A DNA stretch of 40,623 nucleotides from Anaerolineales bacterium (GCA_016789225.1 JAEURI010000114.1:1-40623); one strand, 5' to 3'. Positions 1-8,210 are shown, numbered from the stretch's first letter. Notes: a model not told the origin generated them from the letters alone. Numbers and translations: made by a program.

Positions 1-1
1 G

Positions 2-349
2 CAAAAGACCCAGCTCTTCAATTATTACGAAGAGGATCAAGACCTGCTCGAAGATGTGTTAACTGAAAACCAGCAAGCTATCCAAATGACCAGCATCAAT
101 ACCGAAATCCTTTCGAGCATGATGGACGCTTTCGCTTCGATCATCTCCAACAACCTCAACGTGGTCATGAAGGCGCTTGCCGCGCTGACCATCATCCTCA
201 ACGTGCCGACCATTGTGGCATCTTTCTACGGCATGAACGTGAATCTACCTGGCGAGGGTCACCCGCTGGCCTTCCTCACCGTCATTGGTTTGTCGCTGGG
301 TCTCACGGCCATGGCGACCTTTATCTTTTACAAAAGGAATTGGTTCTAA
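2..349 (+). CDS. corA: CorA family divalent cation transporter, C-terminal part
   Basis: The frame is open from the left edge, so the 5' end lies outside the window and about 115 residues remain. The fragment holds the end of the cytoplasmic helix and both membrane helices of a CorA-type Mg2+/Co2+ channel. The family signature GMN is present in the segment YGMNVNLPG at the end of the first helix. A second helix follows, and the protein ends in a basic tail (FYKRNWF), as CorA proteins usually do. The stop codon overlaps the start of the next gene by one base (TAATG), so the two are probably translationally coupled. In this family a GTG inside the helix region is not a credible start. Assignment to CorA rather than another 2-TM-GxN member rests on the GMN motif and the short basic end. 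Confidence 0.9.
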   Translation, partial: QKTQLFNYYEEDQDLLEDVLTENQQAIQMTSINTEILSSMMDAFASIISNNLNVVMKALAALTIILNVPTIVASFYGMNVNLPGEGHPLAFLTVIGLSLGLTAMATFIFYKRNWF

Positions 350-1221
350 TGCAGACTGAACTTCTTTTTGATGCCAAAGCCACGCTGGGCGAAGGCCCTG
401 CCTGGGATGAAAAGACTCAAACCCTCTATTGGGTCGATATTCTTGAAAAACGAATCTACGCAGGCATGGAAGTGCTCGCCGAACTGGATGAATACATCGG
501 CTGCCTGGCCCCTTGCAAGAATGGACATCTCATTCTTGGAAAACGCGCCTCCATCGTCGACTTTGATCCCTTCGCTCAAGCTCAGGGCAAGCCTGCCACC
601 TCCCAGCAGACACTTCTCTCGGCCTTGAGTGAATCTTCTAACAACCGCATGAACGACGGCAAATGTGACCCCTCCGGTCGTTTCATCGCCGGTACGATGG
701 ATATGAACGAGACCGACCCAACCGGCTCCGTCTATTCCTTCGATGGCAAATCTGCGCGTGTATTATTCCGCGATGTAACCATCTCCAACGGCATGGCATG
801 GAGTCCTGATTACAAGACCTTTTACTACATCGACACGCCCGCATGTGAAGTCCGTGCGTATGATTATGATTTGAAAACTGGTGAGATCGCCAACCGGCGC
901 AAGGCATTTGAGGTTCCAAAATCACTTGGCTGGGCAGATGGCATGACTTCCGACATCCAAGGCAATTTGTGGATCGCCATGTGGGGCGGCGCACAGGTCA
1001 CACGCTGGAACCCGAATATGGGTCAGTTGCTGGAGCAAATTCCCGTGCCCGCCTTGCAATCATCCTGTCCGGTGTTTGGCGGAAAGGACCGCAACGAGTT
1101 GTACATCACCTCTGCGCGCAAAGGCATGAGCGAGGCAGACCTGCAAAAATACCCGCTCTCTGGCGGGCTTTTCAAAGTGGTGACGAAATACGAGGGGATG
1201 CCGACGTTTGAATTTGGATAA
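349..1221 (+). CDS. SMP-30/gluconolactonase/LRE family sugar lactonase
   Basis: A 290-residue six-bladed beta-propeller hydrolase of the regucalcin/gluconolactonase family, which opens aldonolactones using one bound divalent metal. The expected metal ligands can be seen: Glu15 in GEGPAW, Asn147 in ISNGMAW and Asp197 in WADGM. The substrate-pocket stretch NRMNDGK is also present. Length is typical for the family and no signal peptide is seen, so the enzyme is cytoplasmic. I chose the ATG at 349 because it overlaps the upstream stop codon (TAATG); a TTG at 340 would add only three residues. The exact substrate cannot be read from sequence. Downstream is a palindromic repeat and then a convergent gene. 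Confidence 0.9.
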   Translation: MQTELLFDAKATLGEGPAWDEKTQTLYWVDILEKRIYAGMEVLAELDEYIGCLAPCKNGHLILGKRASIVDFDPFAQAQGKPATSQQTLLSALSESSNNRMNDGKCDPSGRFIAGTMDMNETDPTGSVYSFDGKSARVLFRDVTISNGMAWSPDYKTFYYIDTPACEVRAYDYDLKTGEIANRRKAFEVPKSLGWADGMTSDIQGNLWIAMWGGAQVTRWNPNMGQLLEQIPVPALQSSCPVFGGKDRNELYITSARKGMSEADLQKYPLSGGLFKVVTKYEGMPTFEFG

Positions 1222-1270
1222 ACACAAGTAGGTCACGCATATGAAGTTTAAGAATTAAATACCGTAATTG

Positions 1271-1352
1271 TGTCATCCTGAGCGAAGCGAAGGATCTCTA
1301 CGCCCGCAGTAAGAGACCCTTCGGTCGCAACAAACACTCCCTCAGGGTGACA
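1271..1352. repeat. 82-bp palindromic interspersed repeat (MITE/REP-like)
   Basis: The ends are imperfect inverted repeats: TGTCATCCTGAG at 1271-1282 against CTCAGGGTGACA at 1341-1352, matching at 11 of 12 positions. A nested inverted pair lies inside (AAGGATCTCT against AGAGACCCTT, 9 of 10). There is no coding capacity. The element sits between the convergent ends of the lactonase and cupin genes. The same outer pattern recurs at 4457-4540 and 40382-40489. Confidence 0.8.
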
Positions 1353-1414
1353 CATACTTGGAAATACCGTTACGGCATTATTTTCTTAAAGACCATCAAG
1401 CGTGGCCTACTTTA

Positions 1415-1837
1415 TTATTTCCACAATTGTTTTGTCAATTCCACTACTTCGTTGCATTGGCTCTCCGATAATCCCACAAACGGCGAATTTTCCACTACCG
1501 TATCGCGGTTTTCCACGATCAACACGCGCGCATCCTTGCTGAAGGTATGCGAGTGCCAAACTCCGCACTTGACGTTGTAAAGTTTATACAGCTCCATATT
1601 CACTGCGTGAATATGGGTCACGTTTTCCTCTCCTTCCCCGATAAATAAGATGCAGCGCCCAGACATCAACACGAAGACCTCATCGGTTTCGGTGTGTTTT
1701 TGCATTCGATTTATTTTATCGGGCGTCAGGTCGTCGGTGTAGTTCATCAAGGCTACGCGCCAGGACTGGTAATCGACGAGCGGCATATAATCCGGCCCGT
1801 TATGTTCGCGGACTTCGATCAGGGTTTCAGGAAGCAT
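1415..1837 (-). CDS. cupin-fold protein of unknown function
   Basis: A 140-residue protein with a single predicted cupin barrel. The first cupin motif is seen around residues 48-60 (H48, E53, G60 in QKHTETDEVFVLMSG). The second is seen around 92-97 (GVWHSH, H95 and H97), which would give a His/Glu metal site. No other domain, signal peptide or membrane segment is present. The start is supported by TTGGAGAA a few bases upstream of the ATG on the minus strand. The gene stands alone between two repeat elements, so context gives no function. Small cupins of this kind bind sugars or small acids, or act as isomerases or dioxygenases. I cannot say which applies. Confidence 0.75.
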   Translation of the reverse strand: MLPETLIEVREHNGPDYMPLVDYQSWRVALMNYTDDLTPDKINRMQKHTETDEVFVLMSGRCILFIGEGEENVTHIHAVNMELYKLYNVKCGVWHSHTFSKDARVLIVENRDTVVENSPFVGLSESQCNEVVELTKQLWK

Positions 1838-1858
1838 GATTTCTCCAAAATGAATTTG

Positions 1859-1919
1859 TAGGTCACGTTTGAAACGTGACGAATTGCTTATGCAGATGTC
1901 AGGCTGAAAACCTGACCTA
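1859..1919. repeat. 61-bp double-hairpin intergenic repeat
   Basis: Two adjacent hairpins: GTCACGTT-tga-AACGTGAC at about 1862-1880, and GTCAGG...CCTGAC at about 1898-1916. The outer ends are themselves inverted (TAGGTCA at 1859, TGACCTA ending at 1919). The right edge supplies the TAG stop codon of the minus-strand metallopeptidase gene. A GCAACT/AGTTGC hairpin at 40511 is a possible degenerate relative. Confidence 0.65.
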
Positions 1920-2585
1920 GAGGTTTAATTTTTCCCCATGTTCTCTCAGCCATTTGCGATGACGTTTGAAATCGGGGCAAAGCGATTCTACCAACTTCCA
2001 GAATCGTGGGGAGTGATTTTTTATTTTCAGGTGCGCCAGTTCATGCAGGACGACATAATCGATCACGTCGAGCGGAGCCATGACCAGCCGCCAGGTGAAG
2101 TTGATGGTGCCGGTCGATGTGCAGGAGCCCCAGCGCGTCTTCGCTGAGTTGACTTTGATCTGTTTGGGTTCGAATCCGTGCTGAGCGGCATAGCGGGTCA
2201 CGCGTTCGGTGAAAATCGTCAGCGCCTGGGCTTTGTACCATTGGATGAATGCCTGCTCGCCGCGTTCCCGCGCAGAAGCTGACAGCGTGAATCCGCCGTC
2301 GAATTTGAGAGCAGGCCGCTGAGGCCGGACGAGGCGCAGTTCGTATTCCTGCCCAAGAAAGGGAAAGCGTTCTCCATCCCTGTATTCCTTTTTGGGAATT
2401 TGAACAATGGCTTTGAGTTTCTCGCGCGAGCGGATGATCCAATCGGTCTTTTCCTGGATGAAATCATGAATATCTTGTAAGGTTGCCCGCCTCGGTGCGC
2501 GAACCGTGAGACTGCCATCGCGTTCGACAATGAGGGCGATGCTGCGGCGTTTGGCGCGGACGAGTTTATCGATCTGGATATGCAT
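1917..2585 (-). CDS. YgjP-type (DUF45) metal-dependent hydrolase
   Basis: A 222-residue protein of the YgjP/DUF45 family of zinc metallopeptidase-like proteins (gluzincin fold, related to WLM and SprT). The zinc motif HELAH is at residues 181-185, with a third likely ligand His191 in NHSPRFW. The conserved TRWGSC stretch at 150-155 and the N-terminal basic strand (VRAKRRSIAL) are also family hallmarks. No membrane segment is seen, so it is cytoplasmic. The physiological substrate is not established for this family. The start ATG has no strong ribosome binding site, but the N-terminus matches the usual family beginning. The stop codon lies in the edge of the 1859-1919 repeat. Confidence 0.9.
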   Translation of the reverse strand: MHIQIDKLVRAKRRSIALIVERDGSLTVRAPRRATLQDIHDFIQEKTDWIIRSREKLKAIVQIPKKEYRDGERFPFLGQEYELRLVRPQRPALKFDGGFTLSASARERGEQAFIQWYKAQALTIFTERVTRYAAQHGFEPKQIKVNSAKTRWGSCTSTGTINFTWRLVMAPLDVIDYVVLHELAHLKIKNHSPRFWKLVESLCPDFKRHRKWLREHGEKLNL

Positions 2586-2618
2586 GGTCGAGGTGAATTT
2601 TTACCACATATTCTGAAA

Positions 2619-2652
2619 TGAAAAGACTCCAGAAGTGAAACTTCTGGAGTCT
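2619..2652 (-). terminator. rho-independent terminator of the ABC transporter operon
   Basis: A perfect 12-bp stem (AGACTCCAGAAG at 2624-2635, partner at 2641-2652) with a five-base loop. Read on the minus strand it is followed by TTTTCATTT. It lies 18 bases past the end of the permease gene and before the YgjP gene. Confidence 0.85.
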
Positions 2653-2670
2653 GCATATTGATCAAACGAT

Positions 2671-3522
2671 CTATAGATCGCGGTGATTGAAGGTGCTTAT
2701 TGCCGCCATCAGTGTGAGAACAAGGTAGATGATCGCATATCCGATCATTAACGGGCTGGGGACGGAGATCGTCCCAAACGGCGACATTCCAATCGCGGCG
2801 GAGATGGGCGATTGCATTTCGAAGGCCGCCCGCCGCCAAAGCGACTCGCTTGGGATGAGCAGGCTTGTCACGATACCCACTTGCACGGCAGTATCATTTT
2901 GGAGGACAGAACCGATCTGTTCCACCCAGCCACCGATAAATGACAATCCGTACATGCCGAAGACCACACTGCCCGTTGCCAGCCCGGAGAGAAAGCTGGA
3001 GCAAGCCAGTGAGATGGTCATGATGAGCAGCGATTCGAGAAAAATGAGGGCCACTCCCGTCAGGATGTTGTGCGGTGTGTACCCAGATAGCAGCCACACG
3101 CTCAGCACCGTCCCGCCAGACATGAGAAAGGCATAGCCCGCCAGCAGAATGGCAAAACCGAGCCATTTGCCGAGAATCACATCCGAACGGCGGATGGGTT
3201 TGGAAACGACCGTTTGAATCGTGCCGGAGATGATCTCGCCGGAGATTGTATCTGCGCCGAGTAATGCACCCATTGCGGCAGAGAGGAAGGTCACCGCGTA
3301 CAAACCTGCCAGCATGATCATGTTGACAAATTCGTTCTTCATAAGGTTATCAATGGCTTCTGGTGCTGTTGGTATTTCTGCTGATGCGCTGGTATACACA
3401 AAGTGAAAGCCAACCGAGAAGACAGCCAGAAAGATCAGCCCAAGCACCAATCCGGTGAGAACGATGCGCCGCCGAATGGCTTCGCGGAAGGTCATGCGTG
3501 CGAGCGTCCAGATGGTTTTCAT
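2671..3522 (-). CDS. ABC-2 type transporter permease (NosY-like)
   Basis: A 283-residue integral membrane protein with about six hydrophobic helices. The N-terminus (TLARMTFREAIRRRI) is typical of ABC permeases of the NosY/ABC-2 family, followed by a first helix, an extracytoplasmic loop of about 45 residues, and five further helices. Its start overlaps the stop of the ATPase gene by four bases (ATGA on the minus strand), so the two subunits are co-translated and form one exporter. The cargo cannot be inferred: NosFY-type, drug and lipid exporters all share this architecture, and no accessory protein is encoded nearby. A strong terminator follows. Confidence 0.88.
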   Translation of the reverse strand: MKTIWTLARMTFREAIRRRIVLTGLVLGLIFLAVFSVGFHFVYTSASAEIPTAPEAIDNLMKNEFVNMIMLAGLYAVTFLSAAMGALLGADTISGEIISGTIQTVVSKPIRRSDVILGKWLGFAILLAGYAFLMSGGTVLSVWLLSGYTPHNILTGVALIFLESLLIMTISLACSSFLSGLATGSVVFGMYGLSFIGGWVEQIGSVLQNDTAVQVGIVTSLLIPSESLWRRAAFEMQSPISAAIGMSPFGTISVPSPLMIGYAIIYLVLTLMAAISTFNHRDL

Positions 3523-4436
3523 TGCACACCGTCCTGTCCGAGGGTTTCGATGAAGATTTCTTCGAGGGAGAGCCGGTTGGGAGTGAATGCATACACTTGT
3601 GCATTCTGCGCGACCAAGAAACGATTGATCGCTGGCAAGTCGGTTTCGCCGCGGATGGTCATGGTCAGGTGATCGGAATCAAGGCGCAGGTCATCGCCCC
3701 ACTGTCTCAAGGCTGAGACAACTTCCGGCGTCAGGCCCGAGGCGCGGATGGTCAACATCGAGATGTTTTGATTCAGTGCGGACATTTCCATCACGCGGAT
3801 CACTTCGCCGTGTTTGATGAACGCCACGCGGTCGCAGGTCACTTCGATCTCGCTCAGTAAATGCGAGTTGAGGAATACGCTCGTGCCTTCTTCTCGCAGT
3901 TCATGGATGATGTCGCGGACGAGCCGCCGCCCGACTGGGTCGAGACCCGATGTAGGCTCATCCAGGAAGACGAGCGCGGGGCGGTTCATCAACGCTTGTA
4001 CCAGACCGATGCGCTGCAACATACCTTTGGAGAATGTGCGCAGTTGTTTGTTGCGGAATTCTGCAAGCCCCACACGCTCGAGCAGTTCATCGCAGCGATG
4101 GTTCAAATCCGATGTGGTCATGCCGAACAATTCGCCGTGCAGTTCGAGGAATTCATGTGCCGTCAGCCATTCCTGAAAGCGAAAGTGTTCCGGCAGAAAG
4201 CCAACCCGCGCCAACGAGGCACGGTCACCAATGGGCGCGCCAAGCAGGTAGGCTGTGCCGGAGGTCGGCGCGACCAACCCCAACAGCATTTTGATGGACG
4301 TTGTCTTGCCTGCGCCATTGGGGCCCAGAAAACCAAAAACCTCACCCTGCTCCACTTGCAGGGTGAGTCCTTTTACAGCGGCCTTATCGCCGAATTCTTT
4401 GCGAAGATCTTCAGTACGTATTGCGGGTGTAGTCAT
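3519..4436 (-). CDS. ABC transporter ATP-binding protein
   Basis: A 305-residue nucleotide-binding subunit, the energising partner of the permease encoded directly downstream. Walker A GPNGAGKTT is at residues 38-46, the ABC signature FSKGM at 135-139, Walker B LVFLDE at 155-160, the D-loop SGLD just after it, and the switch His at 192 (NSHLL). The C-terminal 90 residues beyond the ATPase core are typical of the CcmA/NosF/DrrA type of exporter ATPase. The ATPase gene comes first in the two-gene operon. Upstream (4437-4555) lies a palindromic repeat, and no clear promoter was identified. Confidence 0.93.
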   Translation of the reverse strand: MTTPAIRTEDLRKEFGDKAAVKGLTLQVEQGEVFGFLGPNGAGKTTSIKMLLGLVAPTSGTAYLLGAPIGDRASLARVGFLPEHFRFQEWLTAHEFLELHGELFGMTTSDLNHRCDELLERVGLAEFRNKQLRTFSKGMLQRIGLVQALMNRPALVFLDEPTSGLDPVGRRLVRDIIHELREEGTSVFLNSHLLSEIEVTCDRVAFIKHGEVIRVMEMSALNQNISMLTIRASGLTPEVVSALRQWGDDLRLDSDHLTMTIRGETDLPAINRFLVAQNAQVYAFTPNRLSLEEIFIETLGQDGVQ

Positions 4437-4456
4437 GAAGGTATTTTAATGAGAAA

Positions 4457-4540
4457 TGTCATTACGAGGGTGTATTTCCCGAAGCAATCTCCTAATTCGA
4501 ATGGAGATTATTTCGCCCACTTCGCGGGCTCGCAATGACA
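4457..4540. repeat. 84-bp palindromic interspersed repeat (MITE/REP-like)
   Basis: The outer ends are inverted: TGTCATTACGAG at 4457-4468 against CTCGCAATGACA at 4529-4540 (11 of 12). The inner arms are GAAGCAATCTCC against GGAGATTATTTC (10 of 12). It fills the gap between the anti-sigma gene end and the ABC ATPase start. It belongs to the same broad family as 1271-1352 and 40382-40489, but with a different core. Confidence 0.78.
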
Positions 4541-4555
4541 TCTTATATTTTCAGC

Positions 4556-5716
4556 TTACGGCAGTGATTCCGCGAGAGCGAAGGCAGGAGCCGTATCCGC
4601 ACCTGCGTCTGCGATAGCGTACAGGATGCCGTCCTTGACCCACATTAGCACGTACTCAGGCGAGTTTTCCGCCGTGCGTTGAATCAGGATGCCGGTCACG
4701 CCGTCCACACTAACCTCGGAATGGGTGGTCACATCGCGCGGGATGGGCACCACGAGCGTCGTCGCCCAATCCACGCTGGAGGCGAAGGAGGCGGCTTCTT
4801 CACTGCTCATGCCGCTGAATTCAAGAGCGATCTGCGCGAGCTGCGCCATATCCACACCTTCAGGCACGTTGACCACGGGACTGGTCATCTGCGTGAGGAC
4901 GGTGCAATCGGGGTACATTTCGCCCATATCGATGGGATCTTCGCCGCCTTCAATATCCGGATCGGGGCAGGTTCCAAACGATGCGCTCACTGTCGCAGGG
5001 ATGCTGACGGAAATTTCCGCGCCATTGATCGCTTCCGGCAGGATGAGATCTGTGCGTCCGGCGCCATCGATCAAAGCCTGTGCTTTTTCACGGTCAACGG
5101 TCAGTGTAAATGCGGCAGAATCAGTTACATAGATTCCAGAGGCAGTTTGATCTTCCGGCAGGCGCACGCTGAAACCAGCCAGCCCACTGGCTTCTTCGCC
5201 ATTCGCCGCTTCAACCGGCTCGCCGGGTTCGTCGGTCACAACGGTGGAACTGGATACCAACTCGCTCAACTGAGTTCCGAGCGCTTCGTTGCCGGTCAGG
5301 CTTTCCAGACTGGTCGGGTCGATGGATAGCACGGTCACCTGCTGCACGCGGAACAAGTTCAAGAACTCACTTGCCAGCGCGCGCGTGGATGGGAACGCCA
5401 GCAAAAGTGCCAGTGCTACAAGCGCGATCGCGCCATAGCGCACCACGGGGAATGAAAACCACTTTTTCAACATGGATGTCTCCTTTTTATTGACATAATC
5501 TTGGGTAAAGCGATACCAGGCAGATTGGGCAGATGGGACAGCCCTGATCTCACCGGATAAAAATGACAGCCGTTTCGCGCTTCGAAGATGCGCCTGTTTT
5601 ACTTCGTTCAACTCCTTCTGACAAACAGCGCATGCATTCAAGTGACCCGAGAGCGCTGCATCCAACTCATTATCGAGAAATGCGCGCAGCTCGCCTTCGG
5701 TCAAATGTCTGTTCAT
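4556..5716 (-). CDS. membrane anti-sigma factor with zinc-finger N-terminus
   Basis: A 386-residue protein translated with the ECF sigma gene (four-base ATGA overlap). The N-terminus is a zf-HC2-type anti-sigma domain: HLTEGEL at 4-10, then the zinc motif HxxxCxxC (His25, Cys29, Cys32). One membrane helix follows at about residues 93-111, then an extracytoplasmic domain of about 270 residues rich in Ser, Glu and Asp. The expected role is to hold the sigma factor at the membrane until a signal reaches the outer domain. The outer domain is unrecognised. It has a few Cys residues (CPDPDIE, DCTVL) that could form a disulfide. An internal ATG (Met82, position 5473) has a very good ribosome binding site and could give a shorter form without the zinc finger. 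Confidence 0.88.
   Translation of the reverse strand: MNRHLTEGELRAFLDNELDAALSGHLNACAVCQKELNEVKQAHLRSAKRLSFLSGEIRAVPSAQSAWYRFTQDYVNKKETSMLKKWFSFPVVRYGAIALVALALLLAFPSTRALASEFLNLFRVQQVTVLSIDPTSLESLTGNEALGTQLSELVSSSTVVTDEPGEPVEAANGEEASGLAGFSVRLPEDQTASGIYVTDSAAFTLTVDREKAQALIDGAGRTDLILPEAINGAEISVSIPATVSASFGTCPDPDIEGGEDPIDMGEMYPDCTVLTQMTSPVVNVPEGVDMAQLAQIALEFSGMSSEEAASFASSVDWATTLVVPIPRDVTTHSEVSVDGVTGILIQRTAENSPEYVLMWVKDGILYAIADAGADTAPAFALAESLP
5473..5488 (-). promoter_or_regulatory. internal ribosome binding site and ATG inside the anti-sigma gene
   Basis: On the minus strand AAAAAGGAGA (5488-5479) stands five bases before an in-frame ATG (5473-5471, Met82). That start would give a 305-residue product beginning MLKKWFSF, just before the membrane helix and lacking the zinc-binding domain. 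The match is better than that of many true starts in the window. Use in vivo is inference. Confidence 0.4.
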
Positions 5717-6279
5717 GATTCCTCCCGGGCTAACGCCCTATACTTTTCTTCGAATTCGCGTTCGGCCCTCACCAGCAGCGGTCCAATAGACGTGGGGGAG
5801 AGCCCAAGGGTTTCGGCGATCTCCTTGTAGGACATGCCCGAATATCGCAAGACCAGCAATTGCGCCTGGCGTTCGTTCATCGCTGCCAATACACGCCGCG
5901 CCGTTTCATGATCTTCGTTCGCCGCCTGAATTTCGACGGGGCGTGTTTCGGGCGCTTCGTCGAAGGCGAATCGCCCTGCCTTCCCCTCGTAACCTTCGCG
6001 CCGCTTGAAGCTGCGGATCGAACGCAGACCGAGGTTGGTCGCCACACGATACAGCCAGCCGCCGGGTTGAAACCCATCCTCACGAAACGGGCCGCGCTGA
6101 TAAAGCCGGAAGAACGTTTCCAGCGTCAGGTCCTCTGCCTCGGCAGGATCAACCACAAGTCGACGGACGATGCGATAGACAAACGCCCAATACTCCCGAA
6201 ACAGGGACTCAAATTCCACTTCGTGCGGGTCAGCCTGAGCATCGGTGGAACCCACATTCTTTTTCATGCTCTGAATCAT
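5713..6279 (-). CDS. ECF-type RNA polymerase sigma factor
   Basis: A sigma-70 family protein of the extracytoplasmic-function class, 188 residues from the chosen start. Region 2 is visible as FESLFREYWAFVYRIVRRL followed by the AEDLTLETFFRLY segment. Region 4 is visible near the C-terminus as an HTH of the form YKEIAETLGLSPTSIGPLL. The frame is open for 45 more codons upstream to 6414, but that stretch (Pro, Arg and Ser rich) does not look like sigma region 1. The ATG at 6279, or the ATG four codons later at 6267, is preferred; neither has a strong ribosome binding site. It is followed by its anti-sigma factor in an overlapping arrangement and probably autoregulates the pair. Target genes cannot be read from the sequence. 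Confidence 0.9.
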   Translation of the reverse strand: MIQSMKKNVGSTDAQADPHEVEFESLFREYWAFVYRIVRRLVVDPAEAEDLTLETFFRLYQRGPFREDGFQPGGWLYRVATNLGLRSIRSFKRREGYEGKAGRFAFDEAPETRPVEIQAANEDHETARRVLAAMNERQAQLLVLRYSGMSYKEIAETLGLSPTSIGPLLVRAEREFEEKYRALAREES

Positions 6280-6564
6280 AACCGGGTAGGGCCTGTTTGG
6301 GTCATCGATTGATAAGTATGTCCTATCCTTATAATCCCGTCCGGCAGACAAATAAGACAGGCTTGAGAATGAATTTCCGCGCCTCTCTCTCCGCCCGGGC
6401 CTGGGGACGAACACCCGGCCTGGTCCTGCGCCTGGGGATGATTTTGCGAATCTCGGGATTTAAAGAATACCCTAATCCATGACATTCAATATTTGAAAAA
6501 ACCATTCGTTTGTGTTACTGTAATTTTGAGATTTTTTGATCAATATACTTTGCGGGAGGGATAC

Positions 6565-7272
6565 GTGGGAAAAAAAATATTGCTTATCGATGATGACCCT
6601 GATCTGGGCAGGTTGGTGGGACTCATCCTCCAGCATATGGATATCACTGTGTATCAATCATATTCAGGACTGGACGGTTTGAAACAGTCTTATGAGATTC
6701 ACCCTGATCTCGTTATCCTGGATATTATGATGCCGGTCATGAATGGATTCGACGTATGCCTGCGATTACGCGAGATATCCAATGTGCCGGTGTTGATGTT
6801 AACCGCCCGGGCGGAGGAAAGTGATATTTTGCGTGCGTTCAATGTGGGGGCAGATGATTATGTGAAAAAGCCATTTAATAAAAATGAATTCGAAGCACGG
6901 GTATACGCCCTGCTTCGGCGATCGAATCAACTCAATGCAAGGGCGGCATCCTCCTATATCCAGTCTTATGAGGACCCCATACTAAAGATCGACATATCCT
7001 CCCAGACCATTACACTGAAAGGGGAGTTCGTTGAGTGTTCCCCAAGGGAATATAGTGTTCTGGCCTGCCTGGTGCGCGAACAAGGCAAGATCGTTTCAAA
7101 GCGCGAACTGGTGCGTGAGGTTTGGGGGGAGCCGGTTTCAAATGGATTATCGAACCCGTCGCTGTATGTTTATTATCTTCGTAAAAAACTACAGGATGGA
7201 TGTTACGGGCATCAGTATATTCATACCTTATGGGGACGTGGATACTGGTTCGAGCCTCGAAAGGAGGAGTAA
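6565..7272 (+). CDS. OmpR/PhoB-type response regulator next to the EPS locus
   Basis: A 235-residue two-domain regulator. The receiver domain has the acidic pocket (Asp9-Asp11 in LIDDDP), the phospho-acceptor Asp53 (VILDIMMP), the switch Thr80 (MLTAR) and Lys102 (VKKPF). The C-terminal winged helix runs from about residue 150 to the end (SPREYSVLACLV ... GRGYWFEP). The start is taken at GTG 6565, which has GGGAGGG four bases upstream and begins exactly at the receiver strand VGKKILLIDDD. A longer reading from TTG 6493 would add 24 hydrophobic residues with no site in front. No histidine kinase is in the window. It lies 188 bases ahead of the first EPS gene, with phased direct repeats in between, so it is a likely regulator of the locus. 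Confidence 0.9.
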   Translation: MGKKILLIDDDPDLGRLVGLILQHMDITVYQSYSGLDGLKQSYEIHPDLVILDIMMPVMNGFDVCLRLREISNVPVLMLTARAEESDILRAFNVGADDYVKKPFNKNEFEARVYALLRRSNQLNARAASSYIQSYEDPILKIDISSQTITLKGEFVECSPREYSVLACLVREQGKIVSKRELVREVWGEPVSNGLSNPSLYVYYLRKKLQDGCYGHQYIHTLWGRGYWFEPRKEE

Positions 7273-7311
7273 GTAGAGTATCTGGGGGAATTTGATGATG
7301 ATGGTGGAAAT

Positions 7312-7371
7312 TTAAAAGATATTCAAAGAAATTTCAAAGAATACAAAAGATTCTTTTTGCTACAGTGTAAT
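7312..7371 (+). promoter_or_regulatory. candidate EPS operon control region with phased A-rich direct repeats
   Basis: TTAAAAGAT (7312), TTCAAAGAA (7322), TTCAAAGAA (7333) and ACAAAAGA (7343) follow each other at steps of about 10-11 bases, one helical turn. A -10-like TGTAAT lies at 7366-7371 with no -35 hexamer at the right distance. This matches the layout of promoters activated by OmpR/PhoB-type regulators that bind 11-bp direct repeats over the -35 region. The adjacent regulator gene is the obvious candidate; alternatively the array is simply curved DNA. Confidence 0.45.
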
Positions 7372-7460
7372 AGAAATTAATTCTCAATGCAGCTCATCTC
7401 CCTTGAGGAGCGGGCGCAGGATGTGAAGTTATATATTTTCAATCTCGGGGCAGGTATCAT

Positions 7461-8210
7461 ATGCAAAAAGAAATCTCAATTACGGCTGTGTGTCACGCAG
7501 GCTCGGAGGTTTTATATCCGGCAGCCGGGGGGCATTCCATCTATTACTTCATCAAACGTTCGGTGGATATTCTATTGGCGGGCAGCCTCTTGCTCCTTTT
7601 GCTGCCTTTTATGGCGTTGATCGCTGCTGCCATCTATATCTATTCACCAGGGCCGATCCTGTTCGTACAGCAGCGGGTGGGTACCAAACGTATCCGACTG
7701 GGGGACAACTATTATTGGGTCCGGGCGACTTTTCCCTTCTATAAGTTCAGGACCATGCTAACCAACGTTGACTGCACCCTGCATAAAAATTACGTCCAGG
7801 CATTGATCCGAAACGATCAGCAAAAGATGGCGGAGATCCAGGGGCAGGAGACGAAGGTCCGAAAGCTGGTGAATGATCCGCGTATCACCCGCCCAGGCAG
7901 GTTATTGAGAAGATTCAGCATCGATGAACTGCCCCAGTTATGGAATGTCCTACGCGGAGATATGAGCATGATCGGCCCGCGCCCTGCGATCCCTTATGAA
8001 CTTGAGGCGTATAAGCCGTGGCATTTTCATCGTTTTGAAGCCCAACCGGGCATTACCGGTCTGCAGCAGGTAACAGCCCGTTGTATCGCCGATTTCGATG
8101 AGCAGGTAAAACTTGACCTTGAATATGTTGCTCATCAGTCGTTATGGCTTGATCTTAAGATTGCATTGAGAACCCCCCTGGCAATTGTGTCAGGCAGGGG
8201 GGCCCGTTGA
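7461..8210 (+). CDS. initiating sugar-1-phosphate transferase (polyprenyl-phosphate glycosyl-1-phosphate transferase)
   Basis: A 249-residue monotopic phosphoglycosyl transferase of the bacterial sugar transferase family (WcaJ/PglC type). It starts EPS assembly by moving a sugar phosphate from a nucleotide sugar to undecaprenyl phosphate on the cytoplasmic face. A membrane-dipping helix runs over about residues 35-61, followed by the family motifs [11 protein letters not shown] (64-74), FYKFRTM (93-99), [21 protein letters not shown] (139-159, with the Asp155-Glu156 catalytic pair), [10 protein letters not shown] (166-175) and PGITGLQQV. It is short: there is no N-terminal four-helix CoA-binding-like domain as in WcaJ or WbaP. 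It is the first gene of the biosynthetic operon. Confidence 0.93.
   Translation: MQKEISITAVCHAGSEVLYPAAGGHSIYYFIKRSVDILLAGSLLLLLLPFMALIAAAIYIYSPGPILFVQQRVGTKRIRLGDNYYWVRATFPFYKFRTMLTNVDCTLHKNYVQALIRNDQQKMAEIQGQETKVRKLVNDPRITRPGRLLRRFSIDELPQLWNVLRGDMSMIGPRPAIPYELEAYKPWHFHRFEAQPGITGLQQVTARCIADFDEQVKLDLEYVAHQSLWLDLKIALRTPLAIVSGRGAR

Noticed and set aside
6280..6414. 45-codon N-terminal extension of the ECF sigma factor
   Set aside because: Sequence is unlike any sigma region and overlaps the likely promoter region; a start at 6279 or 6267 gives the normal length.
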